64,000 nucleotides of DNA. It comes from Luteibacter sp. dw_328. Its GTDB lineage: Bacteria > Pseudomonadota > Gammaproteobacteria > Xanthomonadales > Rhodanobacteraceae. A program made the position numbers and the translations under genes. Of this stretch, positions 18,851 through 29,496 are shown one piece after another. Numbering within the stretch: the first letter of the stretch is position 1; each line of letters begins with the position of its first letter. The DNA is taken from positions 279,421 through 343,420 of the forward strand of contig NZ_JAAVUW010000007.1 in NCBI RefSeq assembly GCF_018449605.1. Reading direction: 5' to 3'. Under the pieces are notes generated by a model, which worked only from the letters and a program-made list of their open reading frames with translations, had not been told where the DNA came from and ran no database searches.

Positions 18851-19960
18851 TCAAACGCCGATGCCGTACGGATCGCTCGATGCAAACTCGTTGCTCGACG
18901 AACCCTCGGACAGGCGGATCTTCAGGGCCAGGCCATCGCGCGAGTCGGCCTTGTTCAGGGTCTCTTCGAGCGTGATGTGGCCGTCCTTGAACAGCCGGTA
19001 GAGCGACTGGTCGAAGGTCTGCATGCCTTCCTGCAGGCTGCGGTCCATGGCGTCCTTCACCTCGTGGATCTGGCCGCGGCGGATCATGTCGCGGATCAGC
19101 GGGGTGTTCAGCAGCACCTCGGTCGCCGGCATGCGGCGGCCGTCCTTGCCGATCACCAGACGCTGACTGATCACCGCACGCAGGTTCAGGGCGAGGTTCA
19201 TCAGCACGTTCTTGTGCGAGGCCTCCTGGAAGAAGTTCAGGATGCGCTCAAGCGTCTGGTCCGCATTGTTCGAATGCAGGGTGGCCAGGCACAGGTGACC
19301 GGTTTCCGAGAAGGCGATGGCGGCCTCCATGGTCTCCGTGTCGCGGATCTCGCCGATCATGATCACGTCCGGCGCCTCACGCATCGCGTTCTTCAACGCC
19401 TCGTGGTAGCTGTGCGTGTCCAGGCCCACTTCACGCTGGTTGATGATCGAGCGCTTGTGGCGGTGCAGGTACTCGATGGGATCCTCGATGGTGAGGATAT
19501 GGCCCGAGCTGTTGTTGTTGCGGTGGTCCAGCATGGCGGCCAGCGTGGTCGACTTGCCCGACCCCGTGGCACCGACGCAGAGGATCAGCCCGCGCGGCTC
19601 CATGATCAGGTCACGGAAGATCGTGGGCAGGCGCAGTTCTTCAAGCGACGGAATCTCGCTCTTGATGGCACGGATGACCATGCCGATCTCGCCGCGCTGC
19701 TTGAAGACGTTGATGCGGAAGCGCCCCGCCTCTTTCACGGCCAGGGCCATGTTGAGCTCGAGATCGCGCTCGAACTGGGGCACCTGGCCCTCGTCCATGA
19801 GCGAATAGGCGATTTTCTTGACCATGCCGCTGGGCAGGCCTGTGTTTCCTAACGGGTAGAGCTTGCCTTCCACCTTGATGTTCACAGGGGCACCGGTCGT
19901 CAGGAACATGTCCGACGCGCCCTTGTCCACCATTAGCTTCAGGAAATAACCGATATCCAC
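18851..19960 (-). CDS. pilU: Type IV pilus retraction ATPase PilU
   Basis: Hexameric cytoplasmic ATPase that assists PilT in pilus retraction. 369 residues. It starts with MDIGYFLKLM and has Walker A GATGSGKST at 130-138, a HILTIEDPIEYLH segment, and the PilT-family AIRA-type region MIGEIRDTETM. The start sequence and length fit PilU better than PilT. No pilT or other pilus gene lies beside it, which differs from the common pilT-pilU pairing. It is divergent from the DUF4398 lipoprotein gene. Confidence 0.92.
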   Translation of the reverse strand: MDIGYFLKLMVDKGASDMFLTTGAPVNIKVEGKLYPLGNTGLPSGMVKKIAYSLMDEGQVPQFERDLELNMALAVKEAGRFRINVFKQRGEIGMVIRAIKSEIPSLEELRLPTIFRDLIMEPRGLILCVGATGSGKSTTLAAMLDHRNNNSSGHILTIEDPIEYLHRHKRSIINQREVGLDTHSYHEALKNAMREAPDVIMIGEIRDTETMEAAIAFSETGHLCLATLHSNNADQTLERILNFFQEASHKNVLMNLALNLRAVISQRLVIGKDGRRMPATEVLLNTPLIRDMIRRGQIHEVKDAMDRSLQEGMQTFDQSLYRLFKDGHITLEETLNKADSRDGLALKIRLSEGSSSNEFASSDPYGIGV

Positions 19961-20054
19961 CTAAACCCCCGGGCGTTCGCATTACAATCGAGACGAGGTC
20001 TCCCTAGACCTTCATATATCGACAATATCTCGCAAACCTGTAAGAGGATAACGA

Positions 20055-20585
20055 GTGATGGTGCACATCTTGCCGTCGAAAGCCCTTTCCAAGGGCCGCC
20101 GGCTCCTCGCCCTGGCCTCCCTTGGCCTGGCGATTGCTACTCTCGCTGGCTGCGCCAGCGCTCCGCCGCCGGATGGTGCCATGAATCAGGCACTAGCTCA
20201 GCTACAGGCGGCGCGTGACGCAGGTGCAGCCGATTATGCGCCGGTCGACCTCGACTATGCGCAGGGTAAGTTCCGCCAGGCGCAAACAGCCATGGCGAGC
20301 CGCAAATACGACGAGGCGGCCGTGCTGGCCGACGAGTCGCGCGCGGATAGTGAACTGGCCCGGGCCAAGGCCCGGCTGGGTGCCGCCCGTGCCCAGAACC
20401 AGACCAAGAGCCAGGAAAATTCGCGGATGCGCGTCGAAATGATCGACAACCACGCGAACGACACGGTGCCGATCCCGACCAACGTGCAGGAAACCGAAAG
20501 CGTCCTGCCTGAGCCGACCGACAACACTCCGCCGCCCGTGGGTGGCCAGACCCAGCCGCTGAACGACCATCAGGGAGGCCAGTGA
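20055..20585 (+). CDS. DUF4398-type lipoprotein
   Basis: 176 residues, predicted outer-membrane or periplasmic lipoprotein. The signal ends in a lipobox, TLAGC, followed by ASAPPP. The body is an alanine-rich helix region (MNQALAQLQAARDAGAADYAP, then YAQGKFRQAQ) with the DUF4398 pattern, and a proline-rich tail. The start is either GTG 20055 or the adjacent ATG 20058; AAGAGGA at 20042-20048 suits both. Its stop overlaps the next gene's start (TGATG), so the two are translated together. Confidence 0.8.
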   Translation: MMVHILPSKALSKGRRLLALASLGLAIATLAGCASAPPPDGAMNQALAQLQAARDAGAADYAPVDLDYAQGKFRQAQTAMASRKYDEAAVLADESRADSELARAKARLGAARAQNQTKSQENSRMRVEMIDNHANDTVPIPTNVQETESVLPEPTDNTPPPVGGQTQPLNDHQGGQ

Positions 20586-21241
20586 TGAAGCGCTCGACTA
20601 TCCTCCTCTCCGCCCTGGTCCTTGCCGTTTTCTCGGCAGGGTCGGCCATGGCCGCCACGGACGACCTGGACATCCGCCGGCTGAACTCCAGCCTGGACCA
20701 GCTCTCGGCCGACCCCGTTCTCGGCGGCTACGCCCAGGCGGAGCAGGCCCGGGCCCGCGAGGCGATCAACCAGATGGCGCAGTTCAAGCCCAAGGAAAAG
20801 GAGCACGCGCACTACCTGTACATCGCCGAGCGCCGCGTGGACATCGCCAAGGCGATGGCCCAGTTCCAGGATGCGCAGAGCAAGTCGGCCCAGCTGGATC
20901 GCGAGCACGATTCCATCCTGCTCGAGGCCAGCCGCCTCGACGCCGAGATGGCCCGCCGCCAGCTCGAGCAGCAGCGCGCCCAGAACCAGATGATCCAGGA
21001 AGAGGCCGCCCGCCTGCAGCAGCAGGGTGTGGAGTACTCCCAGGCCCTGGATCAGGCCAAGGCCGAGGGCGACAAGGCCCGCCAGGTCGCCGCTGCCCAG
21101 GCCAAGGTCGCCAACGCCGCCAAGAAGCAGGCGGCCCTGGCCGAGGCCGCGGCACGCGCCATGCGTGATGCGAGCTCGTCCGACGGTGCGGCCGACCCCG
21201 CGCCAAGCCCGAAAAAGAAGAAAAGCAGCAACGGCAACTAA
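20585..21241 (+). CDS. DUF4398-related periplasmic coiled-coil protein
   Basis: 218 residues. Signal peptide about 1-24 (ends SAMA). The mature part is almost wholly helical and rich in Ala, Gln and charged residues, with long heptad stretches (about 70-190), and ends in a lysine-rich tail PKKKKSS. It shares the helical repeat style of the preceding lipoprotein. In related bacteria a DUF4398 region is often joined to an OmpA-like peptidoglycan-binding domain; that domain is absent here. One-base TGATG overlap with the upstream gene. Probable partner of the lipoprotein; role unknown. Confidence 0.75.
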   Translation: MKRSTILLSALVLAVFSAGSAMAATDDLDIRRLNSSLDQLSADPVLGGYAQAEQARAREAINQMAQFKPKEKEHAHYLYIAERRVDIAKAMAQFQDAQSKSAQLDREHDSILLEASRLDAEMARRQLEQQRAQNQMIQEEAARLQQQGVEYSQALDQAKAEGDKARQVAAAQAKVANAAKKQAALAEAAARAMRDASSSDGAADPAPSPKKKKSSNGN

Positions 21242-21254
21242 GGCCACAGCGCCC

Positions 21255-21340
21255 TGTAGGAGCCGATTCATCGGCGAAAGGGTGCTCGCGGAGAACTTCA
21301 ACGCTCCGCCGCACCCATCGCGGATGAATCGGCTCCTACA
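21255..21340. repeat. REP-like paired inverted repeat, copy 4
   Basis: Arms at 21255-21277 and 21318-21340; the right arm has one mismatch to the others (TCGCG instead of TCGCC). Spacer about 40 bases. It begins 13 bases after the stop of the coiled-coil gene. Confidence 0.88.
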
Positions 21341-21529
21341 CAAGCCGCTCCGGCCCCGCCAGATGGCGGGGTCGGGGTTGCCTGACGCGTAAACCGTTGC
21401 TCTCGCAACCATTTTTTCCTGCGTGAATTGAGAAAGATCGGTCTTGCAGCACCTCCTCGAGCGGAGTAGCTTCGAACTCCCGTCACGCGAAAAACACGTG
21501 ATGGCCCTCCCCAACGCGAGGAGTTCGCT

Positions 21530-21757
21530 ATGTTCGAAAACCAGCAGCCCGACGACGTCGAAAAGTTCGTCCACGCCGATGCCGACACCCGTCGTCTCTT
21601 CTACCGTCACCAGGAACTCGACACCAAGCTGCATGACGCCAACACCGGCTGTCTGCCCATGGACGATCAAAGCCTGGCGGGACTCAAGAAAGAAAAGCTG
21701 CAGGCAAAGGAGAAGCTCCAGCGAATGTGGGACAGCTGGCAGCAATCACGACACTGA
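21530..21757 (+). CDS. YdcH-like (DUF465) small protein
   Basis: 75 residues, cytoplasmic and mostly helical. The pattern FYRHQELDTKLHD then LKKEKLQAKEKL matches the short YdcH/DUF465 family, which has a helical hairpin of unknown function. The start is at an ATG after GCGAGGAG (21520-21526). It is followed by a strong terminator. The 190 bases upstream hold only a REP-like element and a weak hairpin (GTTGC-TCTC-GCAAC near 21396-21409 followed by T6). Confidence 0.75.
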   Translation: MFENQQPDDVEKFVHADADTRRLFYRHQELDTKLHDANTGCLPMDDQSLAGLKKEKLQAKEKLQRMWDSWQQSRH

Positions 21758-21786
21758 CCCCTTCATCGGGTTCACAAATTCCAGAG

Positions 21787-21816
21787 AACGGGCACGGGAA
21801 CGTGCCCGTTTTTTTT
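21787..21816 (+). terminator. Rho-independent terminator after the YdcH-like gene
   Basis: Stem AACGGGCACG, loop GGAA, complement, then eight T. It begins 30 bases after the stop. Confidence 0.95.
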
Positions 21817-21943
21817 ATGGTCGTTCCCTACACCGTTTTGGATCGGCCGAGAAGCCGGGCATCGGTTCAGGGCGCCACGCTTTATCATGTGCGCCCAGAG
21901 GGTGGGGTCGCAGGGACCGTGCCCGGAAAAAGACGGAGTTCCA

Positions 21944-23314
<1,371 letters not shown>

Positions 23315-23329
23315 GAAGGATCACGACTC

Positions 23330-25159
23330 ATGTGTGGAATTGTTGCCGCTGTCGCGCAGCGTGATATCGCGCCGATCCTCATTGCCGGTTTGAAGGCCCT
23401 GGAATACCGCGGCTACGACTCGGCTGGCATGGCCATCGCCGATGGCGGTGAGATCCGCCGGGTCCGTGCGAAGGGCAAGGTTCGCGAGATGGAAGCCCTC
23501 TACGACGCCGATCCGGTGCCGGGCGGCACGGGTATCGCGCATACGCGATGGGCGACGCACGGCGTTCCCAGCGAGGCGAATGCGCACCCGCACGTGCAGG
23601 GTCGTATCGCCATCGTGCATAACGGCATCATTGAAAACTACGCATCCCTGCGCGACGGGCTCAGGGCCAAAGGCCGCACCTTCCACTCGGAGACGGATAC
23701 CGAGGTGATGGGCGCGGTGATCGACGAGCACGTACAGGCCGGCAAGTCGTTGCGCGAAGCCGTCACCGCCGCCGTGCGCGAACTCGAAGGCGCGTATGCC
23801 ATCGCCGTGATGAGCCTGGACGAGCCCGAGCGCATCGTCGGCGCTCGCCGTGGCTGCCCGCTGCTGGTCGGTATCGGCATTGGTGAGCACTTCCTCGGTT
23901 CGGACGCGCAGGCGCTGATCAAGGTCACCAACCGGATGATGTACCTCGAGGAAGACGACGTCGTCGAAATCACGCGCGACACCGTCGAAGTCTTCGGCCT
24001 GGACGGCCAGCGTGTCGACCGCACGGCGCACGAGAGCGAAATCAGCGCCGACTCCGTGGAGCGTGGCGAGTACCGTCACTACATGCAGAAGGAAATCTTC
24101 GAGCAGCCGCGCGCGGTCGCCGACACGCTCGAGGGTCGCATCGGTCCGCACGGCATCCTGCCGAACATCTTCGGTATCGACGCCGACCCGATCCTCGAGA
24201 AAACGCGCGCCATCCACATCGTGGCCTGCGGCACCAGCTATCACGCCGGCATGGTCGCGAAGTACTGGATCGAGCAGTTTGCACGCATCCCTGTCGTTGT
24301 CGAAGTAGCCAGCGAGTACCGCTACCGCGACGTCGTCGTGCCGGAAAACACACTCTTCGTCGCGGTATCGCAATCGGGTGAAACCGCCGACACGCTGGCC
24401 GCCATGCGTGAGTCGCGCCGCCGCGGTTACCTGGCCACGTTTGCTATTTGCAACGTGCCGGAGTCGTCTGTCGTCCGTGAATCCGACCTGCGCCTGATGA
24501 CGCGCGCGGGTCCGGAAATCGGCGTCGCCTCGACCAAGGCCTTCACCACCCAGCTCACCGCGTTCGCGTTGCTGGCGCTGGACCTCGGCCGCCGTCGCGG
24601 CCTGGATAACGCGAAGTACCTCGAGCACTGCAAGGAGCTCCAGTCGCTGCCGCGCTATATCGAGAACGCGCTGAAGATCGAGCCGGAGATCCTCAAGATC
24701 GCCGACCACTTCATCAACAAGCAGCACGCCCTGTTCCTCGGGCGCGGCGCGCAGTTCCCCGTGGCGCTGGAAGGCTCGCTCAAGCTCAAGGAAATCTCGT
24801 ACATCCACGCCGAGGCTTATCCCGCCGGTGAGCTGAAGCACGGTCCGCTGGCCCTGGTCGACGAGAACATGCCCATCGTGGCGGTGGCGCCGAATGGCCC
24901 GTTGCTCGACAAGCTGAAGTCGAACCTGCAGGAAGTGCGTGCCCGCGGCGGCGAGTTGATTGTCTTTGCGGATGAGCGCGCCGAGATGGACGACGGCACC
25001 GAGCACGTGGCCATGGTGCGTGTGGATGGCGGTGGCGATCTGATTGCGCCTGCCGTATTTACGATTCCGCTGCAGCTGTTGGCGTATCACGTTGCGGTGC
25101 AGCGTGGCACCGACGTCGATCAGCCCCGAAATCTGGCCAAGTCAGTTACCGTCGAGTGA
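23330..25159 (+). CDS. glmS: Glutamine-fructose-6-phosphate aminotransferase (isomerizing)
   Basis: Makes glucosamine 6-phosphate, the entry to UDP-GlcNAc for peptidoglycan and LPS. 609 residues. C2 in [10 protein letters not shown] is the glutaminase nucleophile. Two SIS domains follow ([21 protein letters not shown]), and the C-terminus ends KSVTVE, the usual family end. Ribosome binding site AAGGA at 23314-23318. It overlaps the next gene's possible GTG start (GTGA). Confidence 0.97.
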   Translation: MCGIVAAVAQRDIAPILIAGLKALEYRGYDSAGMAIADGGEIRRVRAKGKVREMEALYDADPVPGGTGIAHTRWATHGVPSEANAHPHVQGRIAIVHNGIIENYASLRDGLRAKGRTFHSETDTEVMGAVIDEHVQAGKSLREAVTAAVRELEGAYAIAVMSLDEPERIVGARRGCPLLVGIGIGEHFLGSDAQALIKVTNRMMYLEEDDVVEITRDTVEVFGLDGQRVDRTAHESEISADSVERGEYRHYMQKEIFEQPRAVADTLEGRIGPHGILPNIFGIDADPILEKTRAIHIVACGTSYHAGMVAKYWIEQFARIPVVVEVASEYRYRDVVVPENTLFVAVSQSGETADTLAAMRESRRRGYLATFAICNVPESSVVRESDLRLMTRAGPEIGVASTKAFTTQLTAFALLALDLGRRRGLDNAKYLEHCKELQSLPRYIENALKIEPEILKIADHFINKQHALFLGRGAQFPVALEGSLKLKEISYIHAEAYPAGELKHGPLALVDENMPIVAVAPNGPLLDKLKSNLQEVRARGGELIVFADERAEMDDGTEHVAMVRVDGGGDLIAPAVFTIPLQLLAYHVAVQRGTDVDQPRNLAKSVTVE

Positions 25160-25164
25160 GCAGC

Positions 25165-25665
25165 ATGCCGTTCGTGCATGCCACGGCCGATGTCCAGGCG
25201 CTGAGGATCGGCGCCGGGACGCGGATCTGGCAGTTCGTGGTTGTCCTGCCGCAGGCGGTAATCGGCGCGGATTGCAATATCTGCTCGCACTGCTTCATCG
25301 AGAACGACGTGGTCGTCGGTGACCGTGTCACGGTGAAGAGCGGCGTGCAGCTCTGGGATGGCCTCCGGCTGGAAGACGATGTTTTCGTCGGTCCCAACGT
25401 GACCTTCACCAACGACCGCATGCCGCGTTCGCGGATCTATCCCGAAAACTTTCCGCAAACCGTTGTGCGCCGGGGTGCTTCGATCGGGGGCGGCGCGACG
25501 ATCCTGCCGGGCGTGGAGATTGGCGAGCGAGCGATGGTGGGAGCGGGTGCGGTCGTCACGCGTGATGTGCCCGCCCGTGCCATCGTCGTCGGGAATCCCG
25601 CACGGGTCATCGGTCAGGTCGACGACGCGATCGGTGACGATGCCTTGAGCCGCAGCCCCGGGTGA
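25165..25665 (+). CDS. Left-handed beta-helix (hexapeptide) acyltransferase
   Basis: 166 residues built of hexapeptide repeats ([50 protein letters not shown]), like the WbbJ/FdtC/WlbB group that acetylates sugars or sugar nucleotides for O-antigens. The ATG at 25165 gives a conserved-looking N-terminus; an in-frame GTG at 25156 overlaps the glmS stop by 4 bases (GTGA) and is the alternative. No sugar aminotransferase is visible nearby, so the acceptor is unclear. Followed 32 bases later by xanA. Confidence 0.8.
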   Translation: MPFVHATADVQALRIGAGTRIWQFVVVLPQAVIGADCNICSHCFIENDVVVGDRVTVKSGVQLWDGLRLEDDVFVGPNVTFTNDRMPRSRIYPENFPQTVVRRGASIGGGATILPGVEIGERAMVGAGAVVTRDVPARAIVVGNPARVIGQVDDAIGDDALSRSPG

Positions 25666-25697
25666 TCGAAAATGGTGGTTTCCAAGGGAACGCCGCC

Positions 25698-27041
25698 ATG
25701 AAGTGTTTCAAAGCCTACGACATCCGGGGTCGCGTTCCCGACGAGCTCAATGAAGACATCGCTTATCGGCTCGGTCGCGCTTTTGCGCGCACGGTGGGCG
25801 AGGGTGCCGTGGTGGTGGGCTACGACATCCGCCGCGACAGTCCTGCTTTCGCGGGGGCGATCGTTCGCGGACTGAATGACGAGGGCCGCGACGCCATCGA
25901 CATCGGCCTGTGCGGAACGGAGGAGGTCTACTTCCAGACATTCCATCGACAGGTCGCCGGCGGCATCATGGTGACCGCCAGCCACAACCCTATCGATTAC
26001 AACGGCATGAAGCTCGTTCGTGAGGGCTCACGCCCGATCAGTGGCGACACGGGGCTGCGTGACATCGAGCGCCTGGTCGAAGACAACACCTTCGGCGACA
26101 CGGCCGCCGTGCGAGGGAACGTCGTTCACGATCACGACAAGTCGGCGTACGTCAGCCACCTGCTCGGCTACATCGACGCCAGCGCGCTGCGTCCGCTCAA
26201 GATCGTGGTGAATGCCGGCAACGGGGGCGCCGGTGGTGTCATCGACCTGCTCGACGCCCACCTGCCGTTCGAATTCATCCGCGTGAACCACGAGCCGGAT
26301 GGTAGCTTCCCGAACGGCATCCCCAACCCCCTGCTGCCGGAAAACCGCGACGCGACATCCCACGCCGTCATCGCCCATGGCGCCGACTTCGGTATCGCCT
26401 GGGACGGCGATTTCGATCGCTGCTTCCTTTTCGATGCGCGGGGCCAGTTCATCGAGGGGTACTACATTGTCGGTTTGCTCGCGGCCCAGCTGCTCGAGAA
26501 GCGCCCCGGTGCGAAGATCATCCACGACCCGCGCCTGACCTGGAACACCATCGACATGGTCAAGGGTGCCGGTGGGATTCCCATCGAGAGCAAGACCGGT
26601 CACGCGTTCATCAAGGAGCGCATGCGGTCGGAAGACGCGATCTACGGCGGTGAGATGAGTGCGCACCACTACTTCCGTGAGTTCGCGTATTGCGACTCGG
26701 GCATGATTCCCTGGCTGCTCGTCGCCGAACGGCTGTCGAAGACAGGCAGCAGCCTCGCCGCGATGCTCGCCGAACGGATGGCAGCCTACCCGTGCAGCGG
26801 TGAGATCAACTTCGTGGTGGACGACGCGAAGGCCGCCGTCGACCGGGTCATGGCCTTCTATAAGGCGGAAGCGCCGCGCATCGATCACGTGGACGGCGTC
26901 AGCGCGGAGTTTACCCACTGGCGCTTCAATCTCCGGTCATCCAATACCGAGCCCTTGCTTCGGCTCAACGTTGAGGCGCGAGCCGACGAGGCGCTGATGA
27001 AGGCGAAGACCGCCGAACTGTCCGCCCTGATTGCGGGTTAA
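25698..27041 (+). CDS. xanA: Phosphohexomutase (phosphomannomutase/phosphoglucomutase)
   Basis: Interconverts hexose 6- and 1-phosphates, feeding GDP-mannose and dTDP-rhamnose synthesis. 447 residues. The N-terminus [18 protein letters not shown], active-site serine loop [14 protein letters not shown], metal loop WDGDFDRCF and phosphate-binding [14 protein letters not shown] are all present and very close to Xanthomonas XanA. AGGGA precedes the ATG. A strong hairpin follows. It stands upstream of, but not in operon with, xanB (on the opposite strand). Confidence 0.93.
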   Translation: MKCFKAYDIRGRVPDELNEDIAYRLGRAFARTVGEGAVVVGYDIRRDSPAFAGAIVRGLNDEGRDAIDIGLCGTEEVYFQTFHRQVAGGIMVTASHNPIDYNGMKLVREGSRPISGDTGLRDIERLVEDNTFGDTAAVRGNVVHDHDKSAYVSHLLGYIDASALRPLKIVVNAGNGGAGGVIDLLDAHLPFEFIRVNHEPDGSFPNGIPNPLLPENRDATSHAVIAHGADFGIAWDGDFDRCFLFDARGQFIEGYYIVGLLAAQLLEKRPGAKIIHDPRLTWNTIDMVKGAGGIPIESKTGHAFIKERMRSEDAIYGGEMSAHHYFREFAYCDSGMIPWLLVAERLSKTGSSLAAMLAERMAAYPCSGEINFVVDDAKAAVDRVMAFYKAEAPRIDHVDGVSAEFTHWRFNLRSSNTEPLLRLNVEARADEALMKAKTAELSALIAG

Positions 27042-27092
27042 TATGTAAGTTCCTGCGTTTTTTCGCAAAAACGTTCGCGGCAATAAAACCAG

Positions 27093-27120
27093 GGCCTGGC
27101 GATAGTCATATCGCCAGGCC
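27093..27120 (+). terminator. Terminator of xanA
   Basis: A 12-base perfect stem GGCCTGGCGATA with loop GTCA, followed by TTTGTT. On the minus strand it is followed by CTGGTTTTATT, so it works in either direction. Confidence 0.85.
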
Positions 27121-27218
27121 TTTGTTATGGCTGCCAATTTATTGACGCACACCCTCGGGTGTCGTCAGGACGGCAACATCCTGCCGCCGCCGTTTTGCGA
27201 ATTCGTAAGGAAACAGAA

Positions 27219-27266
27219 ATGAAACTTACGCATCCTGTCGGGCCGCCCCTTGGCGGTCCGCCGTGA
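27219..27266 (+). CDS. Possible 15-residue leader peptide
   Basis: ATG at 27219 is preceded by AAGGAAACAGAA, a good ribosome binding site 5-6 bases away. It encodes MKLTHPVGPPLGGPP and stops at TGA 27264-27266. The codons for GPPLGGPP also form a hairpin (GGGCCGCC-CCTT-GGCGGTCC, 27240-27259). It lies 76 bases before the phospholipase gene. Coding status is uncertain; the case rests only on the ribosome binding site and the Pro-Pro motifs. Confidence 0.35.
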   Translation: MKLTHPVGPPLGGPP

Positions 27267-27342
27267 TCGTGTCCGAATCCCGTCGATATGTTGCTCCCAC
27301 ACGATGCTACGGACCCCCAGAAGGGTCGGATGCCAGCTCACA

Positions 27343-29472
27343 ATGACCGATCTTCAGCGTCGCAAATTCATCAAGATAGCCGGCGGCGCCGCCGCGGCGG
27401 CCGCCGTGGTCGGCCTTCCGCCCAGCCTCGTACGCGCGCTTTCCATCAAGGGAAACAGCGCGACCGGTTCGATCAATGACATCGAGCACGTCGTCATCCT
27501 TATGCAGGAGAACCGGTCGTTCGATCACTACCTTGGCGCCCTGCGAGGGGTGCGCGGCTTCGGCGACAGATTTCCGATTCCCCTGGAAGGTGGCGGGCGC
27601 GTATGGGACCAGTCGAACGGTACCCGGGTGGTCAAACCGTTCCATCTGGACAAGAACACGATGAACGCGGCGCTTATCAAGGACATGCCGCATTTCTTCT
27701 ACGACGCGCAGGCGGCGTGGAACCAGGGCAAGTACGGGCACTGGCCGCAGTACAAGACGGACGGCTCCATGGGCTACTACACCCGGAGTGAGGCACCCTT
27801 CCAGTACGCGCTGGCCGACGCGTTTACGATTTGCGATGCCTACCATTGCTCGGTGCAAGGCTGCACGGATCCGAATCGCATCATGTTCTGGTCGGGATCC
27901 AACCATGATCCCCGGCTTCGGGACGCGGGCATCAATTGCGACGACACCACGGCTGAGCCAACCAACATTCGCTGCAACGTCGTGGGCCAGATGCCGTCGC
28001 CGGGCTATGCCTATACCGGGAGTGCGTTCACCTGGGACACCATTCCCGACGTCCTCGAGCGGAACAACATCAGCTGGAAGATCTACCAGGACCCGAACAA
28101 CAACTGGTGGGGCCTCATGCACGGCGGTCTCGCGTTCGACAGCTTTCGCAGCGCGCTTCCGGGATCGGCGCACTACGACAAGGGAATGAGTCATCACTCC
28201 ATCGACGATCTCGCGAGCGACGTGATGGCCGGAACGCTTCCCGCCGTGACCTGGATTCTGCCCACACCGATGGAATCCGAGCATCCGTTTGCTCCGTCGA
28301 GCGCGGGACGCGGCGGCCATTTCGTCGAGCGTATCCTGCAGGCGTTGACGGGTAATCCGGACTCGTGGAGCAAGACCGCCTTCTTCATCACCTATGACGA
28401 GAACGACGGTCTCTTCGACCACGTGCCGCCACCGGCCGTACCGTCTTATGACGCTGAGGGCAACCTCGCCGGCAAATCGTCCGTTCCCGTGGAGGGCATG
28501 TACTTCGCCGTAAACAAGCCGGAGTACGTCCATCCCTCCGACACCATCACGGGCGACCTGCGCGTATGGGGAATGGGTCCGCGCGTTCCCATGTTCGTCA
28601 TCTCACCCTGGAGCAAGGGTGGATGGGTGAACTCGCAGGTGTTCGATCACACCTCGATGGGCATGTTCCTGGAGAAGCGCTTCGGCATCACCATTCCCGC
28701 CATCAGTCGCTGGCATCGGACGGTCAGCGGCGACCTTACATCGGCCTTCGACTTCAGCAGCCCGAACAGCCCGAGCCTGCCCGCGTTGCCGAGCATGGCC
28801 AACTACGAGGCGGTGGAAGCGGCGTCCGCGCGTCTACCGGTTGCCAGGCCGCCCGCGGTCGAGCAACCCATGGTCAGGGAGCCCGGTGTGCGCTACTCGC
28901 GCCCGCTGCCCTATGACCTCGCCGTGTACGCGACGCCTCGACCCGACGGCCGCCTGCGCCTGGACTTCGTCAACAACGGGGCACAAGGCGCGGTCCTGCA
29001 CGTGTACGACAAGAAGCACCTGGCCAACATACCGCGGCGCTACACCGTTGCCGCCCGTGCGCGTCTGGACGACGACATCTGGCGTCCGTCGGCGGTCGAC
29101 GGAGGGCACTACGATTTAGAAGTGTTCGGACCCAACGGTTTCTTTCGCTCGTTCCAGGGCGATGTGTTCAATGAACACGACGCCGGTGTCGAGATGGCCA
29201 TGGCCTATCGCAAGGATGCCCGGGAGCTGGTGCTTACACTGACCAATAAGCGTGCGCGCGCCGTCAATCTTGATCTCCGCTTCAACGCCTATCGGAAATT
29301 CGATAGTGGCGCGACGCTGTCCCTGCCGGCCGGAGCGGCCACCGAGCGCGCATGGAAGATCGACTCGGTCGGTAACTGGTACGACTTCTCGGTCACCGGC
29401 GAGGCACTTGCCTACCGGTTCGCGGGACGGATGGAGAGTGGGATGCCGAGCATCAGCGATCCCGCCCAGTAA
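27343..29472 (+). CDS. Tat-exported phosphocholine-type phospholipase C
   Basis: Predicted extracellular phospholipase C of the bacterial PLC/acid phosphatase (phosphoesterase) family. 709 residues. A Tat signal lies at the N-terminus (QRRKFIKIAGG, then an Ala-rich core ending LVRA). The catalytic domain has the family start EHVVILMQENRSFDHYLG and FFITYDENDGLFDHVPPP. Two DUF756-like beta domains follow at the C-terminus (about 535-620 and 625-705; SRPLPYDLAVYA, then MAYRKDARELVLTL). I start it at 27343, which gives the RR motif near the N-terminus; there is no strong ribosome binding site there. It is not clearly part of the LPS pathway. Confidence 0.9.
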   Translation: MTDLQRRKFIKIAGGAAAAAAVVGLPPSLVRALSIKGNSATGSINDIEHVVILMQENRSFDHYLGALRGVRGFGDRFPIPLEGGGRVWDQSNGTRVVKPFHLDKNTMNAALIKDMPHFFYDAQAAWNQGKYGHWPQYKTDGSMGYYTRSEAPFQYALADAFTICDAYHCSVQGCTDPNRIMFWSGSNHDPRLRDAGINCDDTTAEPTNIRCNVVGQMPSPGYAYTGSAFTWDTIPDVLERNNISWKIYQDPNNNWWGLMHGGLAFDSFRSALPGSAHYDKGMSHHSIDDLASDVMAGTLPAVTWILPTPMESEHPFAPSSAGRGGHFVERILQALTGNPDSWSKTAFFITYDENDGLFDHVPPPAVPSYDAEGNLAGKSSVPVEGMYFAVNKPEYVHPSDTITGDLRVWGMGPRVPMFVISPWSKGGWVNSQVFDHTSMGMFLEKRFGITIPAISRWHRTVSGDLTSAFDFSSPNSPSLPALPSMANYEAVEAASARLPVARPPAVEQPMVREPGVRYSRPLPYDLAVYATPRPDGRLRLDFVNNGAQGAVLHVYDKKHLANIPRRYTVAARARLDDDIWRPSAVDGGHYDLEVFGPNGFFRSFQGDVFNEHDAGVEMAMAYRKDARELVLTLTNKRARAVNLDLRFNAYRKFDSGATLSLPAGAATERAWKIDSVGNWYDFSVTGEALAYRFAGRMESGMPSISDPAQ

Positions 29473-29496
29473 TCCAGGGAGGCGTGTACGGGTGCC

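Larger units (their letters stand above)
27042..27342. other. Intergenic region: terminator and a leader-like small ORF
   Basis: This 301-base stretch holds the xanA terminator (27093-27120) and a 15-codon ORF with a good ribosome binding site (27219-27266). Nothing else recognisable; no clear promoter by eye. Confidence 0.5.

Noticed and set aside
21396..21416. Terminator GTTGC-TCTC-GCAAC followed by T6
   Set aside because: The stem is only five pairs and lies 155 bases after the nearest stop; too weak to list separately.
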